From Natronogracilivirga saccharolytica (GTDB lineage Bacteria; Bacteroidota; Rhodothermia; Balneolales; Natronogracilivirgulaceae), in NCBI RefSeq assembly GCF_017921895.1, contig NZ_JAFIDN010000003.1, forward strand, positions 248,001 to 312,000: 64,000 nt of DNA, given 5' to 3'. The notes under the pieces were generated by a model. The model saw only the letters and a list, made by a program, of their open reading frames with translations. It searched no databases and was not told the DNA's origin. Positions 54,724 through 63,462 of the stretch are shown here, piece by piece (positions within the stretch are counted from its first letter, which is position 1; every line of letters starts with the position of its first letter). A program made the position numbers and the translations under genes.

Positions 54724-56034
54724 ATGAAAGCCAGCAAAGACCATAATTTGCTGTTGCCGGGATTGTTCATTTTGACATTTTTTTTGCTTCTGCCGCTGCC
54801 GGAGGCAAACGGAGAAGACGCTTTCCGCTATATCGATGCGCTGTTTGACCCGGCACTTGATGGCGGTGAGCCGGAACTGATTTTGTTCCCGGCGGATGAT
54901 GCCCCTTTGCCGGTACCGGTCTGGATCCGCGCATACGTTCTTGACGATGATGACCAGCCGGTCACCAGGGCCTCTCAGCTGCTGACCGTAAGCGACACGA
55001 TGCGCTATACATTACCGGTGGAGTCCGGCCGTGAAATTGTCGGTATTTCCGTCCAGAAGGAGGAAGAGTCAGAATCGCCCTGGTTTGATTTTCGCGCTCT
55101 GTATCTGGACGGCAGTCCGGTCATTGATTACAATGCCGAAGAGGTGAACACCAGGCCGGACGATTTTTACAGGTACTGGGAGGATGCCCGTGAGCGGCTC
55201 AGTCAGACAGACCCTCAGCCGCAAATAGAAGAAGTCCCCGATTTCGAATCGGAAACCGGACGCCTTTACCGGGTTACACTGCAATCCTGGGACGATGTGC
55301 CGGTCGTAGGATGGTTTGTCGTTCCGGAAGATGCAGGTGAAAACGGCAAGACCTATCCTGCCATTCAGATCATGCCGGGATGGGGAGCCGAGCAGCCGCC
55401 TATGGACCGTACGGCAGAAGGCTTTGTGACCTTTTCGCTTAACCCCCGCAGCCACGGACCAAGCAGGGAGTATTTCGAAACTCCGGTAGCACATCATCTC
55501 TGGAATATCGATCAGCCCGAAGAGTACTACTACAGGGCGGCATATATGGACGGTGTGCGCGGACTGGATTTTCTGAGCGACCGTCGTGAGGTTGACGCCG
55601 AACGTATAGCCGTGGAAGGAGGCAGCCAGGGCGGTGCATTTGCCATTGCTCTCGCCGGACTGGACAACCGGGTTGCCGCAGCTGTCGCCAATGTCCCGTA
55701 TATATCCAATATCCCTGATTATATCCGGTTGTCGACCAGCGGATCCGGCGGAGAGTTTCTGGAAAAGGTCAGGAACCCCGAAAACGGAGAAACAGCAGCC
55801 CGGTCACTGGCATACATTGATGCCGCCAATATCGCATATGATATCAATGTGCCGACTCAGATTATCGTCGGTGAACAGGATGTGGTTACACCCCCGCTGA
55901 ATGGCGTTGTTGCCAGAAACCGTATTCCGGAACACGTGCCTGCCGAACTGCTGCGGGAATTTTCTGCCGGACATGAAATCACAAATTTTATGAGAGAATC
56001 CAACCTGCGCTGGTACAGGGAGCATCTTAAATAA
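54724..56034 (+). CDS. AXE1-type acetyl xylan esterase / cephalosporin-C deacetylase-like
   Basis: The 436-residue protein has a signal peptide to about residue 30, an N-terminal beta domain (40-140) and an alpha/beta hydrolase domain of the AXE1 family. Evidence is RPDDFYRYWEDARERL, the oxyanion strand YPAIQIMPGWG, nucleophile S301 in GGSQGGAF, acid D386 in VGEQDVVTPP and H417 in SAGHEI. AXE1 enzymes remove acetyl groups from xylan or oligosaccharides. The gene starts one base after the symporter stop. Deacetylation in the periplasm before or after transport is the likely role. Confidence 0.87.
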   Translation: MKASKDHNLLLPGLFILTFFLLLPLPEANGEDAFRYIDALFDPALDGGEPELILFPADDAPLPVPVWIRAYVLDDDDQPVTRASQLLTVSDTMRYTLPVESGREIVGISVQKEEESESPWFDFRALYLDGSPVIDYNAEEVNTRPDDFYRYWEDARERLSQTDPQPQIEEVPDFESETGRLYRVTLQSWDDVPVVGWFVVPEDAGENGKTYPAIQIMPGWGAEQPPMDRTAEGFVTFSLNPRSHGPSREYFETPVAHHLWNIDQPEEYYYRAAYMDGVRGLDFLSDRREVDAERIAVEGGSQGGAFAIALAGLDNRVAAAVANVPYISNIPDYIRLSTSGSGGEFLEKVRNPENGETAARSLAYIDAANIAYDINVPTQIIVGEQDVVTPPLNGVVARNRIPEHVPAELLREFSAGHEITNFMRESNLRWYREHLK

Positions 56035-56160
56035 TTAAGTCCTTTATTTTAAGGTTCACTCCCAAAAAATGATTATACTGATTACATTGATGCGTTTTAT
56101 CTGCATGTAAAGCAGAAAGGTGCCTCGCAGCAGCAAACAAATTATAGCAGTGGAAATATT

Positions 56161-56361
56161 ATGGGTTTTTTAGGTGGATTTGAATGGCTGATAATTATCG
56201 TAATACTCATATTTCTTTTCGGCGCCAGAAAAATACCGGACATGGTCCGCGGTATCGGCCGCGGGATTTTCGAGTTTCGAAAGGCTGTAGATGAAGGAAA
56301 GAATGATAAAAACGAGGAAAAGGAGAGTCACCAGGATGCCGGGCGTAATCAGAAGGATTAG
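56161..56361 (+). CDS. tatA: TatA/TatE twin-arginine translocase subunit
   Basis: The 66-residue protein has the TatA plan: a short N-terminus MGFLGGFEW, one membrane helix (LIIIVILIFLF), the hinge FGARKIPDMVRGIGRGI with the conserved FG, an amphipathic helix, and a charged tail. It forms the pore component of the Tat system, which moves folded proteins across the inner membrane. No tatC is in the window. It follows the esterase gene by 126 bp and converges with the glycosyltransferase gene. Confidence 0.92.
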   Translation: MGFLGGFEWLIIIVILIFLFGARKIPDMVRGIGRGIFEFRKAVDEGKNDKNEEKESHQDAGRNQKD

Positions 56362-56403
56362 AATGAAAATCCGGAATGAAGCGGGCATATTCTGAAAATT
56401 TGC

Positions 56404-57489
56404 TCATAACCGGAACAGCTGACTCCAGCGCTTTCGCAGATCCGGTCCCGTCCATGATGAAACATCCAAAGGGTCGGGCATATTGCCGGTCAGCCATTTT
56501 TCCATTTTGTACGCCAATGCCTTATGATCTCCCGGCGGATAACGGTACTGCACCGGGTACATTTCAGGATAACACAAATGGTCGGGAACCAGAGGGCGGA
56601 CTTCCGCACTGGCCGCTTCCAGCATGGCAAGTCCCTGGAATTCATGTATGGCTGAACTCACAGCTATTGAAGCCCGGCTCAAAATCTGGCGGTAGGTCTC
56701 CGAATCAGCTTTCTCATCTGCGATAATGTAATCCGGGTAGGATGCGCGAAGCTCGAGCAGGGCCGGATGCGGCTTCGAAGAACGGTCACCAAGCAGCGCC
56801 AGACGAAAAGACACTCCTTTTTTTGCAAGCAGGCGGACGGCTTTTAAAAACACCTGGGGGGCTTTGTCATATTCCCAGCGATGGTTCCAGAGAATCAGTG
56901 CGGGATCTTTTTCGGGTGCCGGTGAAACAGGGGCGACCGGAATCGGCAGCACACTGCACTTCGGCTTCAGTTTACGGCAAATTTTGTCGGCATCGACCTC
57001 GGACTTTTTCTTCAAAAGCCCGCGAATTCCTTTCAGATATGTTGTGCGGTTGAACTCCGAGTTAAAAAACAGACGATCAGCAGCCAAGCCTGAATAGATC
57101 TGCACCATTTTATGATCCAGGGACGGTGTCTGACGTTCGTTTTTGGGATAGGCAAATTGATTTTCATGAAAATAGCACCAGGCAGGAACATCCGACAGTC
57201 CTGGATTTATCCCTTTCAGGCATGCAAGATCAACCATGGATGTGGCCAGGATCAGATCAGGTCTGGAATCCGGAAGTTGGTCAATCCAGGACAGCGGATT
57301 ACTCCGGATGCGCCACCGGAAGTGCTGCCCCGGCAGTTCCAGCAGGTGCCACCGGACATTGTCATGATGTGTCGTTAGCCAATCGGCCCAGCAGCCATGA
57401 CTGTCAGCACGATAGGCAGACAACAGCCAGACTGCAGGCTTGCTGTCTGCCGGTTTGTTCGGGAAATTTGTGCGCTGTCCATCATCCAC
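56404..57489 (-). CDS. DUF3524 glycosyltransferase, QTMAN-like tRNA-queuosine mannosyltransferase homologue
   Basis: The 361-residue protein starts at GTG 57489; no in-frame ATG precedes the conserved region. Its front, VWLLSAYRADSHGCWADWL, LPGQHFRWRIRSNPLSW and PDLILATSMVDL, is the DUF3524 domain of the eukaryotic GTDC1/QTMAN family. The C-terminal half (LILWNHRWEYDKAP, SAIHEFQGLAMLEAASAEVRPL) is a GT-B nucleotide-sugar half. QTMAN adds mannose to queuosine in tRNA-Asp; whether the bacterial relatives do so is not shown by the sequence. It starts 18 bases after the FAD oxidoreductase stop. Confidence 0.82.
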   Translation of the reverse strand: MDDGQRTNFPNKPADSKPAVWLLSAYRADSHGCWADWLTTHHDNVRWHLLELPGQHFRWRIRSNPLSWIDQLPDSRPDLILATSMVDLACLKGINPGLSDVPAWCYFHENQFAYPKNERQTPSLDHKMVQIYSGLAADRLFFNSEFNRTTYLKGIRGLLKKKSEVDADKICRKLKPKCSVLPIPVAPVSPAPEKDPALILWNHRWEYDKAPQVFLKAVRLLAKKGVSFRLALLGDRSSKPHPALLELRASYPDYIIADEKADSETYRQILSRASIAVSSAIHEFQGLAMLEAASAEVRPLVPDHLCYPEMYPVQYRYPPGDHKALAYKMEKWLTGNMPDPLDVSSWTGPDLRKRWSQLFRL

Positions 57490-57507
57490 TATTCCGCAAA
57501 CCTGTGT

Positions 57508-59529
57508 CTATCTGTCGTAACGGTCCGGTACGATGGATACCGGCAGATTCTCAAAAGGGTTGAAAGCCTGATCCACGACTTGTGCAAATGCCTTTCGGGT
57601 AATCGCTTCATCAGGCTGAAATGTATCGCCAATAACCCAGTTATCGGTCCAGCCGGACTCAACAGCATATGCAACGGCAATGCTGGTGGTCTCGTCGGCG
57701 ATGTCGTCAAAACCATGCGCATCGGAGTCCTGCGGACTCGGTGATCCCAGCATCTCCCAGACGGTCTGTATCATTTCCGCCCGTGTTGCCGGGTTTTCAT
57801 CTTCCTCCCAGGCGTAGTGGTCAAACGCATAATCCTCGGTGGCGCGGCCAAGAGCCCCGGCTGCCTGCTGGCGTGTCATAATGCTGTCGGGATAGATCCA
57901 GGTCTGGTTGGCCCATTCGAAGGGAACGCCTTCTCCTTTGAGCACGCCGCTGAGACCGATGCGCTGAATCGGCTGGAAAAACCATTCCTCAGGTGTTGTA
58001 TCAATGAATGGCAGGGCCCAGCAATCGTTGTCAAGAAGGTGCTGCTGCAGTTCACGGACCGAAAGATCGCGGGGCTCTATGTTCTGCCGGACAGCCATTG
58101 CCGCGGCGGCACCGGCAGCCTGACCGATGGTCATCACGGCCGGCTGCAACCTGCTGGATCCGTTTGCAATACTGCTCACGGAAATACTCTTTTCAGCAAC
58201 CAGCAGTCCGTCCGTATCTTTGGGTATCAGACTTCCCAGGGGGATTGAAAACGAGGGAATGGGCGGAAAAGCATCATAATGCGTTTCGAATTCGTAAGGC
58301 TCGCGGTCACCTTCTTCCAGCAGTTCTGCAGGAGGTGAAGGATTGAGCTCACGGTGATGGTCCAGAGGATAGTCGCCGACACCGATGGCGGTCTGATAGA
58401 GGTCATTTTCCACGGCATAAGGATCGATGAGCTCGTTCATGGTAAGCATGGTCAGGCCGTCCAGCCGCCGGGTTTCCCTGTGATAGGGGCTGTACGGAAA
58501 CAGATCTTCGGTGCTGTATTCGTCATCGGCAAATCCAAGGTTGCTGTACCCGCCTTCGGTCTGGACGAAGTAAATGAATTGCCGGGTGCGGTTTTTCGCC
58601 TCTTCATAGAGCAAGCGGCGCTCTTCGTGCTCCATTTCCAGCACATTCAGGTAATAGTCATTACCCTCCAGCGGCCAGTTGATCAGGTACTTGTCATTCG
58701 GAAGCTTTGCATACTCCAGCATCCGGTCGCAATCCACACCGTCAAAAGTCTCGGGATCGGCACTCAGCTCCTTGCAGGCTCCTTCAAAAATAGCGGGCTG
58801 ATAGTTGGGAGGACGCGGAATGGTCATATCGGCATCCGGGCCGTAATCTTTCAGGATGGCGGTGTAGGTCAGGTCCTGAATGATGTCATTGCCGTGCGTG
58901 GGGGCTATTTCCTCCCCGGTCCGGTCGCGCGGATCCAGTCCGATAAAATAATCAGCTCCGGCCCGTGCCATCAGGTCGCCGTACTCGGAAGCATCAATGC
59001 TTATGCGGGCTTCCACAATCAGCCGGTCCCCGTCCTTGCTGTAAAATGAGGCACCATGCACTCTGCCGGCATCGGCCATGGCTTCGTCAATATAATATCC
59101 ATGATACCGGGTGATATTGGGCAGCTCATCCATCATTTCATTAAAGAACTTGTTTCCGATATGGGGTTCGAAGAGCGTGTTGCTAACCCAGCCGGTTTCC
59201 ACCTCGTCTGCTCCGCCGTAATGGTCACGAAGCATCTGCCTGAACTCTCCCCAGATACCGGATGGCAGATTGTGATTGCCGTCGGTTGCGCTTACACCGG
59301 AGGAAGTGAGCATGCCGCCCAGCCAGGGGGTCGGTTCTACCACAACGACATCAATACCGTCACGGGCCGCCTGAATGGCAGCAGTCACGCCGCTTGTACC
59401 TCCGCCGTAGACAAGCAGGTCGGTAGTTACGGTTTCCCCTTCAGCCGCCGTGTCATCGCGATCGGGTGATTCGCAGGCAGTGAAGCCGATGAGTGAAATA
59501 ATCAGAGTAAAATAGACAATGTTCCGCAT
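57508..59529 (-). CDS. FAD-dependent oxidoreductase lipoprotein with S-layer-homology-like repeats
   Basis: ATG 59529 (MRNIVYFTL) gives 673 residues with a lipobox cysteine in GFTAC (19). Residues 37-50 (DLLVYGGGTSGVTA) are the FAD-binding GxGxxG fold of PF12831-type FAD-dependent oxidoreductases, often annotated near glycan-lyase loci. A second FAD segment is the region around DGLLVAEKSISVSS. The last 160 residues resemble S-layer homology modules: IYPDSIMTRQQAAGALGRA, PATRAEMIQTVWEML and TFQPDEAITRKAFAQVVDQAF with FDDIADETTSIAVAYAVESG. SLH modules normally anchor proteins to cell-wall polymers. It lies between a TIM-barrel lipoprotein gene and the QTMAN-like gene on the same strand. Confidence 0.8.
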   Translation of the reverse strand: MRNIVYFTLIISLIGFTACESPDRDDTAAEGETVTTDLLVYGGGTSGVTAAIQAARDGIDVVVVEPTPWLGGMLTSSGVSATDGNHNLPSGIWGEFRQMLRDHYGGADEVETGWVSNTLFEPHIGNKFFNEMMDELPNITRYHGYYIDEAMADAGRVHGASFYSKDGDRLIVEARISIDASEYGDLMARAGADYFIGLDPRDRTGEEIAPTHGNDIIQDLTYTAILKDYGPDADMTIPRPPNYQPAIFEGACKELSADPETFDGVDCDRMLEYAKLPNDKYLINWPLEGNDYYLNVLEMEHEERRLLYEEAKNRTRQFIYFVQTEGGYSNLGFADDEYSTEDLFPYSPYHRETRRLDGLTMLTMNELIDPYAVENDLYQTAIGVGDYPLDHHRELNPSPPAELLEEGDREPYEFETHYDAFPPIPSFSIPLGSLIPKDTDGLLVAEKSISVSSIANGSSRLQPAVMTIGQAAGAAAAMAVRQNIEPRDLSVRELQQHLLDNDCWALPFIDTTPEEWFFQPIQRIGLSGVLKGEGVPFEWANQTWIYPDSIMTRQQAAGALGRATEDYAFDHYAWEEDENPATRAEMIQTVWEMLGSPSPQDSDAHGFDDIADETTSIAVAYAVESGWTDNWVIGDTFQPDEAITRKAFAQVVDQAFNPFENLPVSIVPDRYDR

Positions 59530-59605
59530 GGCTTGAGATTTGGTAAAAGGATAAAGTTGAGTTTGAATTCTGAATATGTCTGGAAAGAGGCCGGGCAAGT
59601 TTGGG

Positions 59606-61027
59606 TCAGTGCGAGCCGTTCATACCCTCTTCAAGGACATCCCACCAGTCATAGTTTATGATGTGGATGATGTCAAATATCATAAGCCCGTCCGACTCTT
59701 CCCGGCACTTTCGGGATGCCCGCACAAACTGATCCGGATGCTCATCATATTGCTCCACATAAAGGCCGCAGTATATCGGAGTGTCTCCCATAACGACCTC
59801 CCGGGTGATCCGGGCTGACCCCTGTACGGAATACCAGAAATCCAGAGTGGTGCCCATGCCGGCTTCATGGCGCTCGACCTCCTCCTCATTCAGGGCTTCG
59901 ACCTCCTCTTCCGTCACTTCAAAGAAATAGTTTCCGGTAGTGAAAAGATCGAGCAGCGCGGCAAAGCCGTATTTACGATAATCTTCGTTTGCCCATTCGT
60001 ATTCCTCAGACGGGTCATACTGCTGACTGGCGTAATTAACGCCCACTTCATAATAGACCGGGTACCAGGCACCCGTGTAATTGCCGAAAATGATGTCCGG
60101 ATCGGTTTCTTTGGCGACTTCGCGCGCCCGCTTCATAAAGTCGTAGATCACCGATGTCCGCCATGCCAGCCAGTCCTGATATTTGGGTCCGGGCTCCCGT
60201 TTGTGTTCGGCGCCATTGTCACCGTTGTCCGGATGCTCTTTTTCCACCCACTCGTAGATATCTTCCGGAAACCGCTCAAGTCCCGTGCCGAGGTATTCTT
60301 CAAAAGCCTTTCGGGAAACATCGCTGAAATCACTCTGGATTCCGTCAAAGCGGACCCGGTCAAGTATCACTCCGTCAAAGTCGTACATTTCGATGATTTC
60401 CCGCATCACATCCAGGTTGAACTGCTGCACATCAGGATGAGACGGAATCAGCATGGCCGAATACTTTTCGTCAAAATCGGTAATGGGGCGAAAACCGTCA
60501 GGCGTATAATTGATGGCCTGCCAGTCCTCCTTATCCGGATCATCATATACCAGGCCGGTGTTATGGAAGTTGTGTCCGCCGACAAACACGTTAATCGAGA
60601 AATGGCTGGTCAGGCCCCGTTCGCGGGAGGCGTCAATGAAATACTGCACCACATCCGCATCGGTGTCCCGGGTGTAACCGCTTTGGTGATGGGTGGTCAT
60701 TTTCGGGGCGTATTCGCTTTCGTAGAGAACTTTTCCGGAAATGGGTTTCAGGTCAAGCACCACATCGGTAACCCCGGCATCGCGGGAACGATCGAGATAA
60801 TAGTCGATCGAGTCGGGATAGCTCAGCCATTCAAAATTGGCGGATGCATCAAACCAGAGGATGTTGCGTCTTGGTGCTTCTTCAGCAGGGCCATCAGAAA
60901 TGGCATGTTCTTCACCGATATGTTCCTGGTCTGAATCGTAGGTGTCTTCAGCGTCACATGCTGATAAAAGCGCTGCCAGTGCGAATGTTGTCAGGATGGC
61001 AGTGCCTGCCGTAACGAATTTGTTCAT
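59606..61027 (-). CDS. TIM-barrel glycosidase-like lipoprotein
   Basis: The 473-residue protein has a lipobox LLSAC (Cys24) and a barrel-like core: NILWFDASANFEW, GVTDVVLDLKPISGKVLY, YDFDGVILDRVRFDGIQSDF and DPDIIFGNYTGAWYPVYYEVG. The DFDGVILDR strand recalls the putative active-site aspartates of GHL-type glycosidases and DUF4985-like proteins of Bacteroidota. It heads a three-gene minus-strand run with the FAD oxidoreductase (76 bp gap) and the QTMAN-like enzyme. Substrate unknown; surface or periplasmic glycan processing is likely. Confidence 0.72.
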   Translation of the reverse strand: MNKFVTAGTAILTTFALAALLSACDAEDTYDSDQEHIGEEHAISDGPAEEAPRRNILWFDASANFEWLSYPDSIDYYLDRSRDAGVTDVVLDLKPISGKVLYESEYAPKMTTHHQSGYTRDTDADVVQYFIDASRERGLTSHFSINVFVGGHNFHNTGLVYDDPDKEDWQAINYTPDGFRPITDFDEKYSAMLIPSHPDVQQFNLDVMREIIEMYDFDGVILDRVRFDGIQSDFSDVSRKAFEEYLGTGLERFPEDIYEWVEKEHPDNGDNGAEHKREPGPKYQDWLAWRTSVIYDFMKRAREVAKETDPDIIFGNYTGAWYPVYYEVGVNYASQQYDPSEEYEWANEDYRKYGFAALLDLFTTGNYFFEVTEEEVEALNEEEVERHEAGMGTTLDFWYSVQGSARITREVVMGDTPIYCGLYVEQYDEHPDQFVRASRKCREESDGLMIFDIIHIINYDWWDVLEEGMNGSH

Positions 61028-61118
61028 GCAGCAATGATTTATGTCCCTATGTCAATTGGCAAGTGTAAATACAGCAAATATTATAATGACATCGGACATT
61101 ATTTCCAATGAAAAACGA

Positions 61119-61147
61119 CGGGGTCAGCAGCAAGGCAACTGACCCCG
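61119..61147 (-). terminator. Hairpin terminator downstream of serA
   Basis: CGGGGTCAG (61119-61127) pairs with CTGACCCCG (61139-61147) over an 11-base loop. Read on the minus strand it is followed by a short T-run. It lies about 100 bases beyond the serA stop. Confidence 0.7.
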
Positions 61148-61246
61148 GTAAAAGCTGGAGACAAAGCTGTCAGTGATGATTCAGACACTCATCCGGAGAA
61201 GCCGGCCAACCGGAAACGTAATTCACCCGGTGAACCGGCCTGCCGT

Positions 61247-62833
61247 TCAGAGGCTGATGTATTTTACCACGTTCACACCGTCGATGTCATCAATGTACTC
61301 CAGATCGGTATCGTCCAGCTTGGTGTCCACCGTAAATGCCGTTATGGCCTGGGCATTTTTCAGATCCCTGCCGAGACTGAGTGAGGCGATGTTGATATCG
61401 CGCTGGGCAAGCGCACCGCTGGTGGCCGCAAGCATACCCGGCTGGTCAATATTGCGATAGATGATGATTTCACCTTCGAGATTGATTTCAATACTGAACC
61501 CGTCAATGCTTACAATCCGATAGTCGCCATCACCGAACGGAGTGGCTGAAAGTTTTCTGTAATCGGCACTGCTGCCCAGGTCGACTGTAATCAGGTCGGA
61601 GTAGGTCTGCGGCTCCTTGCTTTGTGTTTCGGAGAGTTTCAGACCGCGCGACTCGGCATGAAACCGGGCATTGATCAGATTGACCACATCATCCACACTG
61701 CCTTTTAAAAAGCCGCTGAGCAATGAGTCGGTGATCACCTGGGAGTGGCGTGCACAGGTTCCGGAGTAGGTAATGGAAAGTTCATTGATATGCCGCGGTG
61801 CAATCTGCGATAGCAGCCGGCCAAAACGCTCCGCCAGCTCCAGAAACGGTTGCACCTCCTTGTTGGTGCTCAGTGCGATCGACTTGCCGTTGATGCTTCC
61901 CTCAAAGCCTTTCTGTTCGATGGCATCAGCGATTTGTGCGGCAATTTGTTCGGCTACCTTGCCTTGCGCCTCCTGGGTGGAAGCCCCGAGGTGCGGCGTG
62001 CATACAATGCCCGGATGTTTCAGAATTTCGGCAACCTCCTCGGAGGGTGGTTCCTGGCTGTAGACATCCAGGGCAGCCCCTTTGATGATGTTCCGGTCGA
62101 TCAGTTCGGGGAGGTCTTTCTCTTCAAAAATTCCGCCACGGGCACAATTGATCAGGAACATTCCCTGTTTGATTTTTCCTGCGTTTTTAAGACTGATCAA
62201 ACCGCGTGTCTGGTCCGTAAGGGGAGTGTGTACGGTGAGGTAATCCGCCTGAGCGAGAATGTCATCGATTTCCATCATTTTCACGCCCATTTCATCGGCG
62301 CGCTCATGTGTGGTGAACGGATCGTAGCCGATCACATTCATTCCGAAGGATTTCATGCGGGCCGCAACATTTGACCCGATTTTTCCAAGCCCGATCACAC
62401 CCAGGGTTTTCCCGTGCACCTCGGTTCCGAGATACTTTTTCCGGTCCCACCGGCCCTCTTTCAGGGAAGCCACAGCAGCCGCTATGTTGCGCGATACGGC
62501 AAGTATAAGCCCGCATGTGTGCTCGGCCGTGGAAATGGTATTGCCGTCAGGTGTATTCATGACCAGCACACCGGAGCGGGTGGCTGCATCCAGGTCGATA
62601 TTGTCAACACCTACACCGGCTCTGCCCACAACTCTTAAATTTTTTGCCTTTGCAAGCAGGTCGGCAGTTACTTTGGTTGCGCTCCTGACAACCATGGCAT
62701 CATAATCCCCAATAATGCTTTCAAGTTCATCCGGAGGAATTTTGCCTTTGTCGGTGACCTCGAAACCCCTTTCTTTAAGTATTTCCCCGCATACGGCATC
62801 TACGCCGTCAAGTAATAATGCCTTGTAAGCCAT
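61247..62833 (-). CDS. serA: D-3-phosphoglycerate dehydrogenase
   Basis: The 528-residue protein catalyses the first step of serine synthesis, 3-phosphoglycerate to 3-phosphohydroxypyruvate, using NAD. It has the long type: substrate domain, NAD Rossmann domain (TLGVIGLGKIGSNVAARM), the catalytic region INCARGGIFEEKDL and CTPHLGASTQEAQGKVAEQ, an intervening domain, and a C-terminal ACT domain (from about 455, EINLEGEIIIYRNIDQPGML) that allows serine feedback. It is the last gene of a purF-engB-serA run, 17 bases after engB. Confidence 0.95.
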   Translation of the reverse strand: MAYKALLLDGVDAVCGEILKERGFEVTDKGKIPPDELESIIGDYDAMVVRSATKVTADLLAKAKNLRVVGRAGVGVDNIDLDAATRSGVLVMNTPDGNTISTAEHTCGLILAVSRNIAAAVASLKEGRWDRKKYLGTEVHGKTLGVIGLGKIGSNVAARMKSFGMNVIGYDPFTTHERADEMGVKMMEIDDILAQADYLTVHTPLTDQTRGLISLKNAGKIKQGMFLINCARGGIFEEKDLPELIDRNIIKGAALDVYSQEPPSEEVAEILKHPGIVCTPHLGASTQEAQGKVAEQIAAQIADAIEQKGFEGSINGKSIALSTNKEVQPFLELAERFGRLLSQIAPRHINELSITYSGTCARHSQVITDSLLSGFLKGSVDDVVNLINARFHAESRGLKLSETQSKEPQTYSDLITVDLGSSADYRKLSATPFGDGDYRIVSIDGFSIEINLEGEIIIYRNIDQPGMLAATSGALAQRDINIASLSLGRDLKNAQAITAFTVDTKLDDTDLEYIDDIDGVNVVKYISL

Positions 62834-62850
62834 TAGATTATAATTTTTGG

Positions 62851-63459
62851 TTATGGTTTGATTGCATCCTGCATGAAGTCCATGGCAAATGCAAAAAAGT
62901 CATCAATAGTTTCCGGTGTCTGCGCTGATACTGTAAACACAGGCACCTCAATATTCATGTTTTCAAGCAGGGCCGAAACAGCGGCTTTTTGCTGAAGTAC
63001 CCTGGTTTTCGAAATTTTATCAGTTTTGTTCAGGATAATGCAGAATGGAATGCCGTTTTCGGCCAGCCAGAACATGAACTCTTCATCAAGCACCGATGGC
63101 TTGTGACGAATATCAACAATAACAACCACCAACTCAAGTGTTTTTCGCTCCAGCAGATAGCGCTTCATCTCACGTCCCCACCGCGCCTGCTCTTTTTTGG
63201 AAATTTTGGCATAACCGTATCCCGGCAAATCAACCAGATACCAGCTGTCATCGATCACATAGTAGTTCAGATTGCGGGTCTTGCCCGGCGAATTGCTGGT
63301 ATGCGCAAGCCGTTTGCGCCGTGTCAGGGCATTGATAAGTGATGACTTGCCGACATTGGAACGCCCGGCAAAACAGATTTCGGGTTTATCGCCGGCCGGA
63401 CAGTGATCCAGGTCCGGAGCACTGAGCAGATATTCGGCTTTTTTGACAGGTTTGGCCAT
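62851..63459 (-). CDS. engB: Ribosome-biogenesis GTPase EngB/YsxC
   Basis: The 202-residue GTPase takes part in late 50S subunit assembly and is generally essential. G1 AGRSNVGKS (31-39), G2 TSNSPGKTRNLNYY, G3 DLPGYGYA, G4 NKTD and G5 SAQ are complete. Its start is three bases after the purF stop and serA follows 17 bases after its end. Confidence 0.95.
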   Translation of the reverse strand: MAKPVKKAEYLLSAPDLDHCPAGDKPEICFAGRSNVGKSSLINALTRRKRLAHTSNSPGKTRNLNYYVIDDSWYLVDLPGYGYAKISKKEQARWGREMKRYLLERKTLELVVVIVDIRHKPSVLDEEFMFWLAENGIPFCIILNKTDKISKTRVLQQKAAVSALLENMNIEVPVFTVSAQTPETIDDFFAFAMDFMQDAIKP

Positions 63460-63462
63460 GAG

